DNA of 64,000 bases from NCBI GenBank assembly GCA_902766955.1, contig CACXFM010000243.1:1-64000 (forward strand), read 5' to 3'. A program made the translations under genes and the position numbers. Source of the DNA: an uncultured Lachnospiraceae bacterium (GTDB taxonomy: Bacteria > Bacillota > Clostridia > Lachnospirales > Lachnospiraceae). Shown one piece after another: positions 55,745-63,852 of this stretch. Every line of letters begins with the position of its first letter. Positions within the stretch are counted from its first letter, which is position 1. The notes beneath the pieces are model-generated. The model ran no database searches. It had not been told where the DNA came from and saw only the letters and a program-made list of their open reading frames with translations.

Positions 55745-55845
55745 AGTATTTGTTTCCTCCTTAAGCCAGATTGCATTTTCAAACAATGTTTACCGTTATC
55801 TGTAACTTTTTAAATGTCACTCGGATCTGCGCAGTTTCCGCAGAT

Positions 55846-56928
55846 TCATCTGTGATAAAACGGCAGCTTCACCGTCTCCGCCGCGACGCGCCGTCCGCGC
55901 ACGACCGCCTCGACGGCAGCTCCTTCTGCCGGTATATCCGCATCCAGCATGGCCATGGCCACCGGATATCCAAGGAACGGACAATGTGTTCCGGAAGTCG
56001 TCATGCCGACCAGCCGGTCTCCGATCATGACCTCCTGGTGCTCCCGGATGATCCCCCTTCCGGTCACTTTCAGGCCCACTCTCCGGCGGGCGGGCTGTTC
56101 CGCGGCCAGTGCTTCCTTTCCGATAAATTCTTCCTTCTTCAGCTTCACGAAAGAGCGGAGCCCCGCAGCCACGGGCGAGATCTCTTCACTCAGTTCATGG
56201 CCGTACAGCGGCATTGCGGCCTCCAGGCGCAGCGTATCGCGGGCGCCCAGTCCGCAGGGGATCAGTCCCTCGTCCCTGCCGGCGTCCAGAAGCATGTTCC
56301 ACAGTTCCGGAGCCTTCTCTGACGGCATATAGAGTTCGAATCCGTCCTCTCCCGTATAGCCTGTCCTCGAAATAATGCAGGGCACATTCCCCACCGTCTT
56401 CTCAAAGAAGGCAGAATAATACTTGACGGGGATATCCTCTTCCTTCACCAGCTTCTTAAGGATCTCTTCGGCCTTTGGCCCCTGCAGGGCGATCTGACCG
56501 TATTCATCCGAGACATCCGTCACCGATACGTCTCCGCAGACATGCTCCTTCATCCAGGCGAAATCCTTCTCCCTGTTGGCGGCATTCACCACGACGAAGT
56601 AATCGCCGTCACCGCGCTTGTAGACGATCAGGTCATCCACGGTCCCGCCGTTGTCCATACACATGGGGCTGTATCTGGCCTTTCCGTTCTCCATAACGGT
56701 GTAGTCATTCGTCAGCAGATGATTCAGGTACTTCACGGAATCCGGGCCCTGCACGAGAATCTCTCCCATATGGGATACATCAAACAGACCGCAGGCCGTC
56801 CGCACGGCCATGTGCTCCTTTATGACACCTTCCTTATACTGCACGGGCAGCAGATAGCCGCCGAACTCGACGATCTTTCCCCCGCACTTCACATGCTCCT
56901 CATAGAGAGGCGTTTTCCTGCCTTCCAT
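55846..56928 (-). CDS. gcvT: Aminomethyltransferase (glycine cleavage T protein)
   Basis: A 360-residue folate enzyme that transfers the methylene group to tetrahydrofolate and releases ammonia. [27 protein letters not shown] and [10 protein letters not shown] open it; [15 protein letters not shown] carries the folate-binding site. AAGGAGG precedes ATG 56928. First gene of the operon, directly under the glycine riboswitch. Confidence 0.97.
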   Translation of the reverse strand: MEGRKTPLYEEHVKCGGKIVEFGGYLLPVQYKEGVIKEHMAVRTACGLFDVSHMGEILVQGPDSVKYLNHLLTNDYTVMENGKARYSPMCMDNGGTVDDLIVYKRGDGDYFVVVNAANREKDFAWMKEHVCGDVSVTDVSDEYGQIALQGPKAEEILKKLVKEEDIPVKYYSAFFEKTVGNVPCIISRTGYTGEDGFELYMPSEKAPELWNMLLDAGRDEGLIPCGLGARDTLRLEAAMPLYGHELSEEISPVAAGLRSFVKLKKEEFIGKEALAAEQPARRRVGLKVTGRGIIREHQEVMIGDRLVGMTTSGTHCPFLGYPVAMAMLDADIPAEGAAVEAVVRGRRVAAETVKLPFYHR

Positions 56929-56956
56929 AAAAACCTCCTTTAAAAAGATTCCGGTA

Positions 56957-57000
56957 CAAAAAAAGAACACAGGGCAGCATAAAAACTGCTTCTGTGTCCT
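56957..57000 (-). terminator. Terminator of the glycine riboswitch expression platform
   Basis: On the minus strand ACACAGAAGCAG and GCTGCCCTGTGT pair, followed by TCTTTTTTT, 30 bp before gcvT. It lies directly after aptamer 2, so glycine binding can decide whether it forms. Confidence 0.85.
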
Positions 57001-57001
57001 G

Positions 57002-57160
57002 TCTTTTTACCTGAAAGATTCATCTCTCATATAAGGGACTTACTTCTTCGGTGCATCGTATGCTCTCCAGGCTGCGTCGGGAACCGGTTCTTTTGCCTGA
57101 GAGTTTCCTGTCTTGCCCCTTCGGCGCCCGGCCGCGGCCGGATCTCTCCCGATTCCTTCA
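57002..57160 (-). promoter_or_regulatory. Tandem glycine riboswitch
   Basis: The minus strand holds two aptamers in series. Aptamer 1 (about 57160-57078) has GGGAGAGATC, CGCCGAAGGGGCAA and ACTCTCAGGCAAAAG; aptamer 2 (about 57075-57005) has TGGAGAG, CACCGAAGAAGTAA and ATCTTTCAGGTAAAAAG. These are the conserved glycine-riboswitch blocks. With the terminator it should switch on the gcv operon when glycine is plentiful. Confidence 0.95.
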
Positions 57161-57199
57161 TCCGCTTTTTTATTTTTCAATGAGCCCTGTGTATTTCAT

Positions 57200-57228
57200 A
57201 TCATACCACAGTTCCCGGGACGTTTCAA
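57200..57228 (-). promoter_or_regulatory. Promoter of the gcv operon
   Basis: On the minus strand TTGAAA (57228-57223), 17-bp spacer and TATGAT (57205-57200). The -35 box abuts the stop codon of the SWIM gene. Confidence 0.77.
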
Positions 57229-57229
57229 T

Positions 57230-57961
57230 TTATACTCCGAATAAGGCAGTGATGTCTGTATCCGTCAAAATTCTCTCACTTGTCACGGATGCATTCTGCA
57301 GCATCATTTCCACCCGGTTTTCCAGAGCAACATCGATAAACCTGTCTACATCGATTCCTCTCAGCGAAAAGAAGTAAAAAGGATTCTCATCGAAGCGGAT
57401 TCCGATCGCGTACATGACCGCCGCCACATGTTTGCACATCAGAGCCCAGTCCGGACAGCTGCATGTAAAGCTGATTTCCCGGGGAGAAGGGAAAAGTCCT
57501 CCTTTTTCCGTAAAGATATCCTTCAATTCTTCCGGAAACTCGCCGTTTACTAATTTCTCTATACTGGAGATTTTCTGATTGCAGCGCCCGATGATCCGCT
57601 GACAGTTTTCTTCGGACAGGCGCCCGATCCGGACTTCCACTTTATAGGGCGTTTTTCTCCTGCCCTGCACCTTCGCTTCCACATGGCCGTCCCGGATCTT
57701 CAAATCAATTACAGCGCCGGATCTCACATACCCGCGTCCCCGCTCCAGCCGGCTGGCATAGTCCGCATAGCGCTCGAGGTTTTCACACCAGGCATTTCCC
57801 CACCAGCTCTCACAGACCGGTCCCCGTTTCGTGCGGGCCGTGACCGGTTCATAAAGCCGGCCTTTTTTCCGCGCACTGGACAGGCTCTCATTCGCTTTTC
57901 TTCTTAATTCCTCGACGGAGGGCTGGGAATATACAGTTGTATCATTCCAGTATCGTTTCAT
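57230..57961 (-). CDS. SWIM zinc-finger protein
   Basis: A 243-residue protein whose SWIM motif FTCSCPDWALMCKHVAAVMYAIG gives the CxC...CxH zinc ligands near residues 164-178. The N-terminal half (ARTKRGPVCESWWGNAWCENLERYADYASRLERGRGYVRSGAV) is the conserved region of bacterial SWIM proteins that accompany Snf2 ATPases. It follows the helicase by 22 bp and has no sequence of its own for catalysis, so it should bind DNA or the helicase. Confidence 0.9.
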   Translation of the reverse strand: MKRYWNDTTVYSQPSVEELRRKANESLSSARKKGRLYEPVTARTKRGPVCESWWGNAWCENLERYADYASRLERGRGYVRSGAVIDLKIRDGHVEAKVQGRRKTPYKVEVRIGRLSEENCQRIIGRCNQKISSIEKLVNGEFPEELKDIFTEKGGLFPSPREISFTCSCPDWALMCKHVAAVMYAIGIRFDENPFYFFSLRGIDVDRFIDVALENRVEMMLQNASVTSERILTDTDITALFGV

Positions 57962-57983
57962 ATCCGGTTATTCCTGTTCTTTT

Positions 57984-60584
57984 TTACGAAATCTGAAGCC
58001 GCATGAGATCCATAAGAGCATTGTTATCGAGCTCGGTAATCCAGTTTTCTCCGCCGCCGATGACGTTCTCCGCCAGTTCCACTTTGCTGCGGATCATCGC
58101 GTCGATTTTCTCCTCGATCGTTCCCTTCGCCACAAATTTGTGTACAATCACGCTTTTGTTCTGCCCGATCCGGTAAGCGCGGTCGGTGGCCTGATTTTCC
58201 ACGGCAGGATTCCACCACCTGTCAAAATGAATGACATGATTTGCGGCCGTCAGATTCAGCCCGGTGCCGCCCGCTTTCAGGGACAGAATCATAAACGGCA
58301 CATATGCCTCTCCGTTAAACTGTTCTACAAGCTTCTGCCTCTTTTTGACAGGCACGCCGCCATGAATCACCAGACCTTCACAGCCAAAAATGTCCTCAAG
58401 ATATGCCTTCAGAAACGGTATGATCTCTTTATACTGCGTGAAGATCAGAACACGCTCCCGCTTTTCGTAAATCGTCTCGCACAGCGTCCGGAGCACCTCG
58501 AACTTACCGCTGTCCTTTGGCGAATATGTCTCCTGTCCGAGAAACTGGTCGGGGTGGTTGCAGATCTGTTTCAGCTTTGTGATCGCCGCAAGGACAATTC
58601 CCCTCCTCTGCATCCCGTCGATCCGTTCGATCAGATATTCGAGATCTTCCACCTGTTTTCTGTAAAGAACAATCTGTTTTCTGGAGAGCGTCACATATTC
58701 GGTCTTTTCCACTTTGTCCGGAAGGTCGGCAATAATCCGCTTATCGCTCTTAAGTCTCCGCAGAATAAACGGGGAAATCATGTTGCGAAGCTTCTGATAC
58801 CCGTCCCTGTTCGAGGAGAGCTTTCCGGCAAATGCCTGGAATTCAAGGGAAGAGCCCAGAAGTCCTTTATTCAGAAAATCAAACAGCGACCAGAGGTTGG
58901 AGAGATCATTTTCGATCGGTGTGCCGGTCATCGCGATCTTATACCTCGCATGCAGCTGTTTGACCGCACGGGTCTGTTTGGCGGCAGGATTTTTGATGGC
59001 CTGCGCTTCATCGAGAACCAGACAGTCCAGTTCCGTGTCTTTCAGACGCTCCATACGCAGTGCCATCTGGTAAGTCGTAATATTCAGAAATACGGGCATT
59101 GAAAGAAATTCCTGCTCCATCACCTCCGCTCTTCTGCCATGCAGGATCCGCACTGGAAGATCCGGGGCAAAAAGCTCCGCTTCTTTCTCCCAGTTTCCCA
59201 AAAGAGATGCCGGAACAACCAGAAGAACCTTCGCATCCGGCTTCATCTCATAGAGCCAGGATAAATATGTCAGAACCTGCAGCGTTTTCCCCAGTCCCAT
59301 ATCATCGGCGAGGCATGCGCCGAATCCAAGGCGGCTCATATAGCACAGCCAGCGGAAACCGGTCTCCTGGTAGGACCTGAGGTCCGCACAGATGCGGTCC
59401 GGAACGGTTTCACTTTTCATTGTCTGCGGCTGTCTGAGCGTTTTCAGGAGATTTCCCAGCCATTTTCCGTTTGAGATCACGGGTCCGACATCAAGATCAA
59501 TTTCAGAGTCTTCTGCCAGTCCGCTCTCCATCCGGAGCGCCTCCAGAAGGGACATCTCTCCCGTATACGCTTCCATTCTGTCGAGCATATTCTTAAGCCG
59601 CTCATGGTCCACCTCGACCCATTTTCCTTTCAGGAGGGCCAGGCCTTCCGTCTGCTTCAGAAGGTGATTCACTTCTTCCTCTGTCAGGGGCACACCGTCG
59701 AAAACAAGCTGCGGCTTCATTTCCACAAGCGAATCAAATCCCATCAGGGAAGGAACCTCTTCCCCCAGGCGAACCTGAAATCCCACCCTGCTCTGGTGCT
59801 GCTTCCACCAGTTCGGAACGCGGCAGATCACACCGCATCCTTCAATCTGCGGAACACTCTTCAGAAATTCATAAGCTTCGTCGGCGGTAAACTTAAGCGG
59901 ATGAAACATCTCGCCGGATTCCACAAAAGAAGCCAGAAGCGGCGACACTTCCGCAACTTTTCCCAGGCAGGAAAGAAGGACCAGCAGATGCTCCCTGTCC
60001 TGCCTGTACTCCTCCAGCGCATATGACAGCGGCATATGCCGGACACGCCCGTCTGTATCTCTCGTGGAATAAGTTGCCAGAAAAGCAAAGGGGGCCATCT
60101 CGTCTTTCGGATTCTCGACCAGATGAAAAAAGACTCTCTCCGGTATCCGGATATTCTGGCTTTTTTCCGTCAGAAACAGTCCCACGCTGCCGTCATAGAG
60201 CCGGATCGCCGACGTGAAAACAGCATTCATTTTCATGATCTGTAGTGCGATCCATGCCCGGTTGATATATTCCGATCCGATCACAAAGGGAACAGACAGG
60301 ATCAGTCTCTCGTAATCTTCTTCCGGAAGATCCACTTCGATCTCATCCCTGGCAACCTCCAGATCCGGCCGGTCCGTCAGAGCTTTCAGGAAACAGCGTG
60401 ACAGTGTCCTTAAGAAGCCAAGACCCGGACTTTCTTTCTTTCCGGCTGACTGAAATCCGAGCTGAAACAATGCCTTATATCTGTTTTCCAGAAAGGATGC
60501 CTTCAGAGACTCCTCCTCGGGGGACAGAATCTCTTCGGGGTGATCGATCCGAAAGGCGTCCTCTGTAAAAATAAAAGAAAGCAT
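57984..60584 (-). CDS. SNF2-family DEAD/DEAH-like ATPase
   Basis: An 866-residue Snf2 ATPase. The N-terminal 400 residues are an uncharacterised accessory region seen in bacterial Snf2 proteins. The motor has Walker A ADDMGLGKTLQ, motif II LDEAQAIKN, motif III TGTPIEN, motif V GGTGLNLTAANHVIHFDRWWNP and motif VI QATDRAYRIGQ. Start at the ATG ending 60584, six bases after GGAGG; another ATG two codons earlier overlaps the ribosome site. Partner of the SWIM protein; such pairs remodel protein-DNA complexes, the target here being unknown. Confidence 0.93.
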   Translation of the reverse strand: MLSFIFTEDAFRIDHPEEILSPEEESLKASFLENRYKALFQLGFQSAGKKESPGLGFLRTLSRCFLKALTDRPDLEVARDEIEVDLPEEDYERLILSVPFVIGSEYINRAWIALQIMKMNAVFTSAIRLYDGSVGLFLTEKSQNIRIPERVFFHLVENPKDEMAPFAFLATYSTRDTDGRVRHMPLSYALEEYRQDREHLLVLLSCLGKVAEVSPLLASFVESGEMFHPLKFTADEAYEFLKSVPQIEGCGVICRVPNWWKQHQSRVGFQVRLGEEVPSLMGFDSLVEMKPQLVFDGVPLTEEEVNHLLKQTEGLALLKGKWVEVDHERLKNMLDRMEAYTGEMSLLEALRMESGLAEDSEIDLDVGPVISNGKWLGNLLKTLRQPQTMKSETVPDRICADLRSYQETGFRWLCYMSRLGFGACLADDMGLGKTLQVLTYLSWLYEMKPDAKVLLVVPASLLGNWEKEAELFAPDLPVRILHGRRAEVMEQEFLSMPVFLNITTYQMALRMERLKDTELDCLVLDEAQAIKNPAAKQTRAVKQLHARYKIAMTGTPIENDLSNLWSLFDFLNKGLLGSSLEFQAFAGKLSSNRDGYQKLRNMISPFILRRLKSDKRIIADLPDKVEKTEYVTLSRKQIVLYRKQVEDLEYLIERIDGMQRRGIVLAAITKLKQICNHPDQFLGQETYSPKDSGKFEVLRTLCETIYEKRERVLIFTQYKEIIPFLKAYLEDIFGCEGLVIHGGVPVKKRQKLVEQFNGEAYVPFMILSLKAGGTGLNLTAANHVIHFDRWWNPAVENQATDRAYRIGQNKSVIVHKFVAKGTIEEKIDAMIRSKVELAENVIGGGENWITELDNNALMDLMRLQIS

Positions 60585-60707
60585 ACACATCCTCCGCGGA
60601 AAAATCTTCGATACCTGTATTATATAATGACGGGTGAACTCTTACCAGATATCAATCAAAGCGTATTTTTGCTTGTCTGTCATACCGCTTTTTGTTATCC
60701 TTCTTAA

Positions 60708-61955
60708 CGACCCTCCATTACAGTTTTACAGGAAGCCGTCGTCGTCGGACGGAGCAAGTGGGGCTATACGGCACTTGCCGCCGTAGGAAACGCACTCCCC
60801 ATCCTCAACCTTCTCCTCGCCCTCTTTGTCGGCATCGCCACCGGCGTCGGCATCCTCGTCGCCCAGTATTTCGGAGCGAAAGACCGCGAGGGGCTCGAGA
60901 AGACGATCGGCAGCTGCATTTTCGTCAGTCTCGCGGCCAGTATCGTGATCATGATCCTGGGACCGCTTCTGACGACGCCCATGCTGCGCGCCGTGAACAC
61001 GCTTCCGGAGATGTTTGACGCCTGCCGCGATTATCTGAACATCTTCTTCATCGGGATCATCGGCTTCATGTTTTACAATATTTTCGCCGGTATCCTGCGC
61101 GGACTCGGAGATTCTTTCTCCGCACTGCTTTTCCTGTTAATCTGCGCCGCCCTGAATGTAGCCGGCGATCTTCTGCTGGTTGGAAAGATGGGCGTCGCCG
61201 GTGTTGCGCTGGCCACGGTGATTTCACAGGCCATCTCCGCCGTGCTGTGTCTCCTGAAGCTTCTGTCCATGAAGGATGTGTTCACCCTGAAGGCCAAAAA
61301 TATCCGTCCCAACCGCGCATATCTGGTCAGAATAGTCCGGCTTGGCATTCCTTCCGGGATCACGCAGGCCATCATCAGCGCCAGCATGCTCTTCGCCCAG
61401 GCGCTGATCAATTCTTTCGGCGACGCCATGCTGGTGGCGGCGAATGTCATGATCATGCGCGTCGACGGATACGCCATGCTCCCCAACTTCAGTTTCGGGC
61501 AGGCCATGGGCACGTACGCGGGACAGAACGTGGGAGCGGGACGCCTGGACCGCCTCAAATCCGGAACGAGACAGGGGACCCTCATGGCGTTTCTCACCGC
61601 AGTCGTCCTGGTTCCCATCATCCTTCTGTCAGGACCGGCGCTGATGGATCTGTTCGCACCGGGCAACACGGAGCTGATCAGTTTGTCCATGCACATGCTC
61701 TATATTCTGGCCGCCGGATATATCGCCTTCAGTATCACGCAGTCTCTGCAGGGCGTGATCCGCGGTGCCGGAGACACCGTTTCTCCCATGTGGATCACCA
61801 TCGCCACAACCGTCCTGATCCGCATCCCGCTGGCCTACGGGCTTGTCTGGCTGGCCCGCTCCATGGGCGCCGATGTGCTCATGCAAGTTCAAGGTACCAG
61901 GTACCATTGCTGTTCCTTTACGATATCTTTGCAAAAGCGTTACGGTCATTCATAA
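60708..61955 (+). pseudogene. MATE-family efflux gene remnant lacking both ends
   Basis: From 60723 the plus strand reads VLQEAVVVGRSKWGYTALAAVGNALPILNLLLALFVGIATGVG (in overlapping pieces: VVVGR, YTALAAVGN, LFVGIATG, LVAQYFGAKD), clearly MATE family from the end of membrane helix 1. An in-frame stop stands at 60705-60707 and no start codon precedes the conserved region; the first in-frame ATG is 60945. The matching region ends near 61885 at LARSMGADVLMQ, and the frame then runs into a repeat element, ending 61955. About 45 N-terminal and 30-40 C-terminal residues are missing. Not functional, I infer. Confidence 0.82.
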
Positions 61956-61977
61956 TTTTGAAAAGGTACCTGGTACC
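61893..61977. repeat. Palindrome-ended short repeat, copy A
   Basis: An 85-bp element bounded by perfect 13-bp inverted repeats GGTACCAGGTACC and GGTACCTGGTACC. Its core has CCTTTACGATATCTTTGC followed by AAAAGCG, and TCATAATTTTG near the right end. It replaces the 3' end of the MATE remnant. Copy B at 62960 has the same ends and core in the same orientation. Confidence 0.88.
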
Positions 61978-61986
61978 AATAGCAGC

Positions 61987-62031
61987 GAACTGCAGGATTG
62001 AACTCATAAGGTTCAGTTCCGCAGTTCAGTT
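61987..62031. repeat. Long imperfect hairpin downstream of copy A
   Basis: GAACTGC...GATTGAAC and GGTTCAGTTCC...GCAGTTC pair with one mismatch and two G-U pairs around a 7-nt loop. No T run follows on either strand. Two further small hairpins (TGTGT/ACACA near 62036-62050 and CTGACA/TGTCAG at 62055-62071) follow before the kinase stop. Confidence 0.6.
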
Positions 62032-62067
62032 CACTGTGTAAAAACACACGATACCTGACAACACCTG

Positions 62068-62946
62068 TCAGCCCCCTCCGTACCGCTTCACGATTCGGAG
62101 AACCGGATCCAGATAGCTTCTCCCGAACATATTCAGATGGTTCAGAAGCTGATAGAGATTATACAGATCTCTTCTGTCCAGGTATCCGTCTTCCATCGCT
62201 CCCGCTTCTCTGTATGTCTCATAGAATTCCTGTGAAAATCCGCCGAACAATTCCGTCATGGCGATGTCCACTTCCGGATGTCCGTAATAGACCGCAGGAT
62301 CAATCAGCCAGCCCTTTCCGTCCGGACCCGTAATCATATTTCCGCTCCACAGATCTCCGTGCAGCAGGGAAGGTCTCACAGGCTCTGTCAGATAGCGGTC
62401 CAGATGAGACAGAAGGAAATCGATCCTTTTTCTGTCCTGCGGGGAGAAATACTGATCGGCAGCCCTGAACTGCACCTCCAGCCGGCAGTCCCGGAAAAAA
62501 TCGACCCAGGAGTCGTGAGGTGTATTGATCTGCTTCCGGGCACCGATCCAGTTATCTTCAGGGAAGCCGAAGCCCACCTGTGCGGCCGCCGGTGCGTGGT
62601 GCATGGCAGCCAGCTCTTCGGCAAAAATCTCCCAGAAGTGCTTCACGCGCTGCTTCTTCTCAATAAACTCGAGCAGCAGAAACGAATCCGCTCCGTCAGT
62701 CCCGATCCCGAGAATCTCCGGCACGCGGATCGCACCCGTTGCTCTGATCGCATCAAGCCCGGCCGCCTCCGCCTGAAAATTCGCAAGCGCACTGCGCACA
62801 TTCCGCTTCATAAACAGATGCAATCCGTCATCAAGCACGATTTCATAAGCGTCATTAATATCGCCGCCGGTAACATAGCCCTGTCCGGTAATCTTCCGGG
62901 AAGAACCGAACAGGTCCTTAACGGCCTCATTCAGTGAACTGTACAT
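62068..62946 (-). CDS. Fructosamine kinase family protein
   Basis: A 292-residue member of the fructosamine-3-kinase/aminoglycoside-phosphotransferase-like family. ISG-type N-lobe GQGYVTGGDINDAYEIVLDDG, catalytic LLHGDLWSGNMI and metal-binding LIDPAVYYGHPEVDIAM are intact; FGFPEDNWIG is specific to fructosamine kinases, which repair or use glycated amines. I start at ATG 62946 after GAGGG; an ATG at 62958 would put its ribosome site in the repeat. Flanked on both sides by the repeat copies. Confidence 0.93.
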   Translation of the reverse strand: MYSSLNEAVKDLFGSSRKITGQGYVTGGDINDAYEIVLDDGLHLFMKRNVRSALANFQAEAAGLDAIRATGAIRVPEILGIGTDGADSFLLLEFIEKKQRVKHFWEIFAEELAAMHHAPAAAQVGFGFPEDNWIGARKQINTPHDSWVDFFRDCRLEVQFRAADQYFSPQDRKRIDFLLSHLDRYLTEPVRPSLLHGDLWSGNMITGPDGKGWLIDPAVYYGHPEVDIAMTELFGGFSQEFYETYREAGAMEDGYLDRRDLYNLYQLLNHLNMFGRSYLDPVLRIVKRYGGG

Positions 62947-62959
62947 TTCTACCCTCATA

Positions 62960-63055
62960 GGTACCAGGTACCATTACGGCACCTTTACGATATCTTTGCA
63001 AAAGCGCCAGGGTCTTTCATGATTTTGTAAAGGTACTGTAAAGGTACCTGGCACC
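62960..63055. repeat. Palindrome-ended short repeat, copy B
   Basis: A 96-bp copy with left end GGTACCAGGTACC and right end GGTACCTGGCACC (one change from a perfect inverted repeat). It shares CCTTTACGATATCTTTGC plus AAAAGCG and the TCATGATTTTG block with copy A, and carries an extra 11-bp duplication of TGTAAAGGTAC. It ends exactly at the stop codon of the gene at 63056. Confidence 0.88.
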
Positions 63056-63547
63056 TTAATAAAAATACACCTTCGTATCCCCGCTCACCCGGCTCGTGAT
63101 GTACTCCCTGACGAATTCCATATCTTCTTTTGTTGCCGTATAGACAAGCGCAGACCGCTTTTTTTCCCTCAGTTCGATGTACTGCTCATGGAAGTCGACC
63201 CGGTCGAGCTTTTTGAAATCAAAGAACACCGACGATTTCCCATAGCCGATCTTCAGATATGTGTCAGTCAACACATAAGTCTCCTGAGGATCAGCCGCAG
63301 AAAATGCCAGTCCGAAGACAATCGCAACAATCAGAAGAAACACACCGACACAGGCGGCCACTATCCAGAATGACATCGGATCGTGAAATCTGGAAGACAG
63401 GACGCCTCCGTATATGAGAAGGAAAACCGCGAATCCTATGCACATATAAAGCCCGGGACGGATACTGTTCCGGTGATACTCCGCATCAATGGAGCAGGAC
63501 CATGTATAGATTCCGTTCGTCTGTTTTTCGATCGCCATAACCGTCAT
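63056..63547 (-). CDS. Two-helix membrane protein with PH-like/YcxB-like cytoplasmic tail
   Basis: A 163-residue protein with two adjacent membrane helices (about 33-51 and 61-83) and a C-terminal beta-rich region (YVLTDTYLKIGYGKSSVFFDFKKLDRVDFHEQYIELREKKRSALVYTA) like YcxB-type domains. Whether translation begins at the first or second Met (MAIEKQTNG, three codons later) is open. It follows the monooxygenase gene by 6 bp. Function unknown. Confidence 0.75.
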   Translation of the reverse strand: MTVMAIEKQTNGIYTWSCSIDAEYHRNSIRPGLYMCIGFAVFLLIYGGVLSSRFHDPMSFWIVAACVGVFLLIVAIVFGLAFSAADPQETYVLTDTYLKIGYGKSSVFFDFKKLDRVDFHEQYIELREKKRSALVYTATKEDMEFVREYITSRVSGDTKVYFY

Positions 63548-63553
63548 CCATTT

Positions 63554-63838
63554 TCAATAATCAAACTTGTCGATTTCCACACCGTCACAGAACCTGCTCT
63601 TCAGTTCCTGCAGCTTTGCAAAGATTTCAGTCCGGCAGTGCGCCTGCTGAAAAGCAGGATCCGTCCAGGACTCTACCAGAAGCAGATCATCCGGCGCCTC
63701 CGCCGCGAAGTAATAGTCATAACGGCAGTTGCCTTCCTCAGCCTGCGAGTTTTCTCTTACGCCAAGAGCGCTGATTTCCCGGTAAAACTCTTCTCGTTTT
63801 CCGGATTTGCAGTGATATGTCACATTCCATGTCAACAT
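63554..63838 (-). CDS. Antibiotic-biosynthesis-monooxygenase-fold protein
   Basis: A 94-residue dimeric alpha-beta barrel protein. The strand pattern LTWNVTYHCKSGKREEFYREI, NCRYDYYFAAEAPDDLLLVESWTDPAFQQAH is the ABM/quinol-monooxygenase signature. GAGGG lies 7 bases before the ATG. It follows a flavodoxin-like gene by 14 bp, a pairing that suggests quinone or aromatic chemistry (inference). Confidence 0.88.
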   Translation of the reverse strand: MLTWNVTYHCKSGKREEFYREISALGVRENSQAEEGNCRYDYYFAAEAPDDLLLVESWTDPAFQQAHCRTEIFAKLQELKSRFCDGVEIDKFDY

Positions 63839-63852
63839 AAATAATCCCTCAC

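Noticed and set aside
60692..61018. An Arg-rich open frame overlapping the MATE remnant
   Set aside because: It is another frame of the MATE sequence and starts with TTG; no domain.
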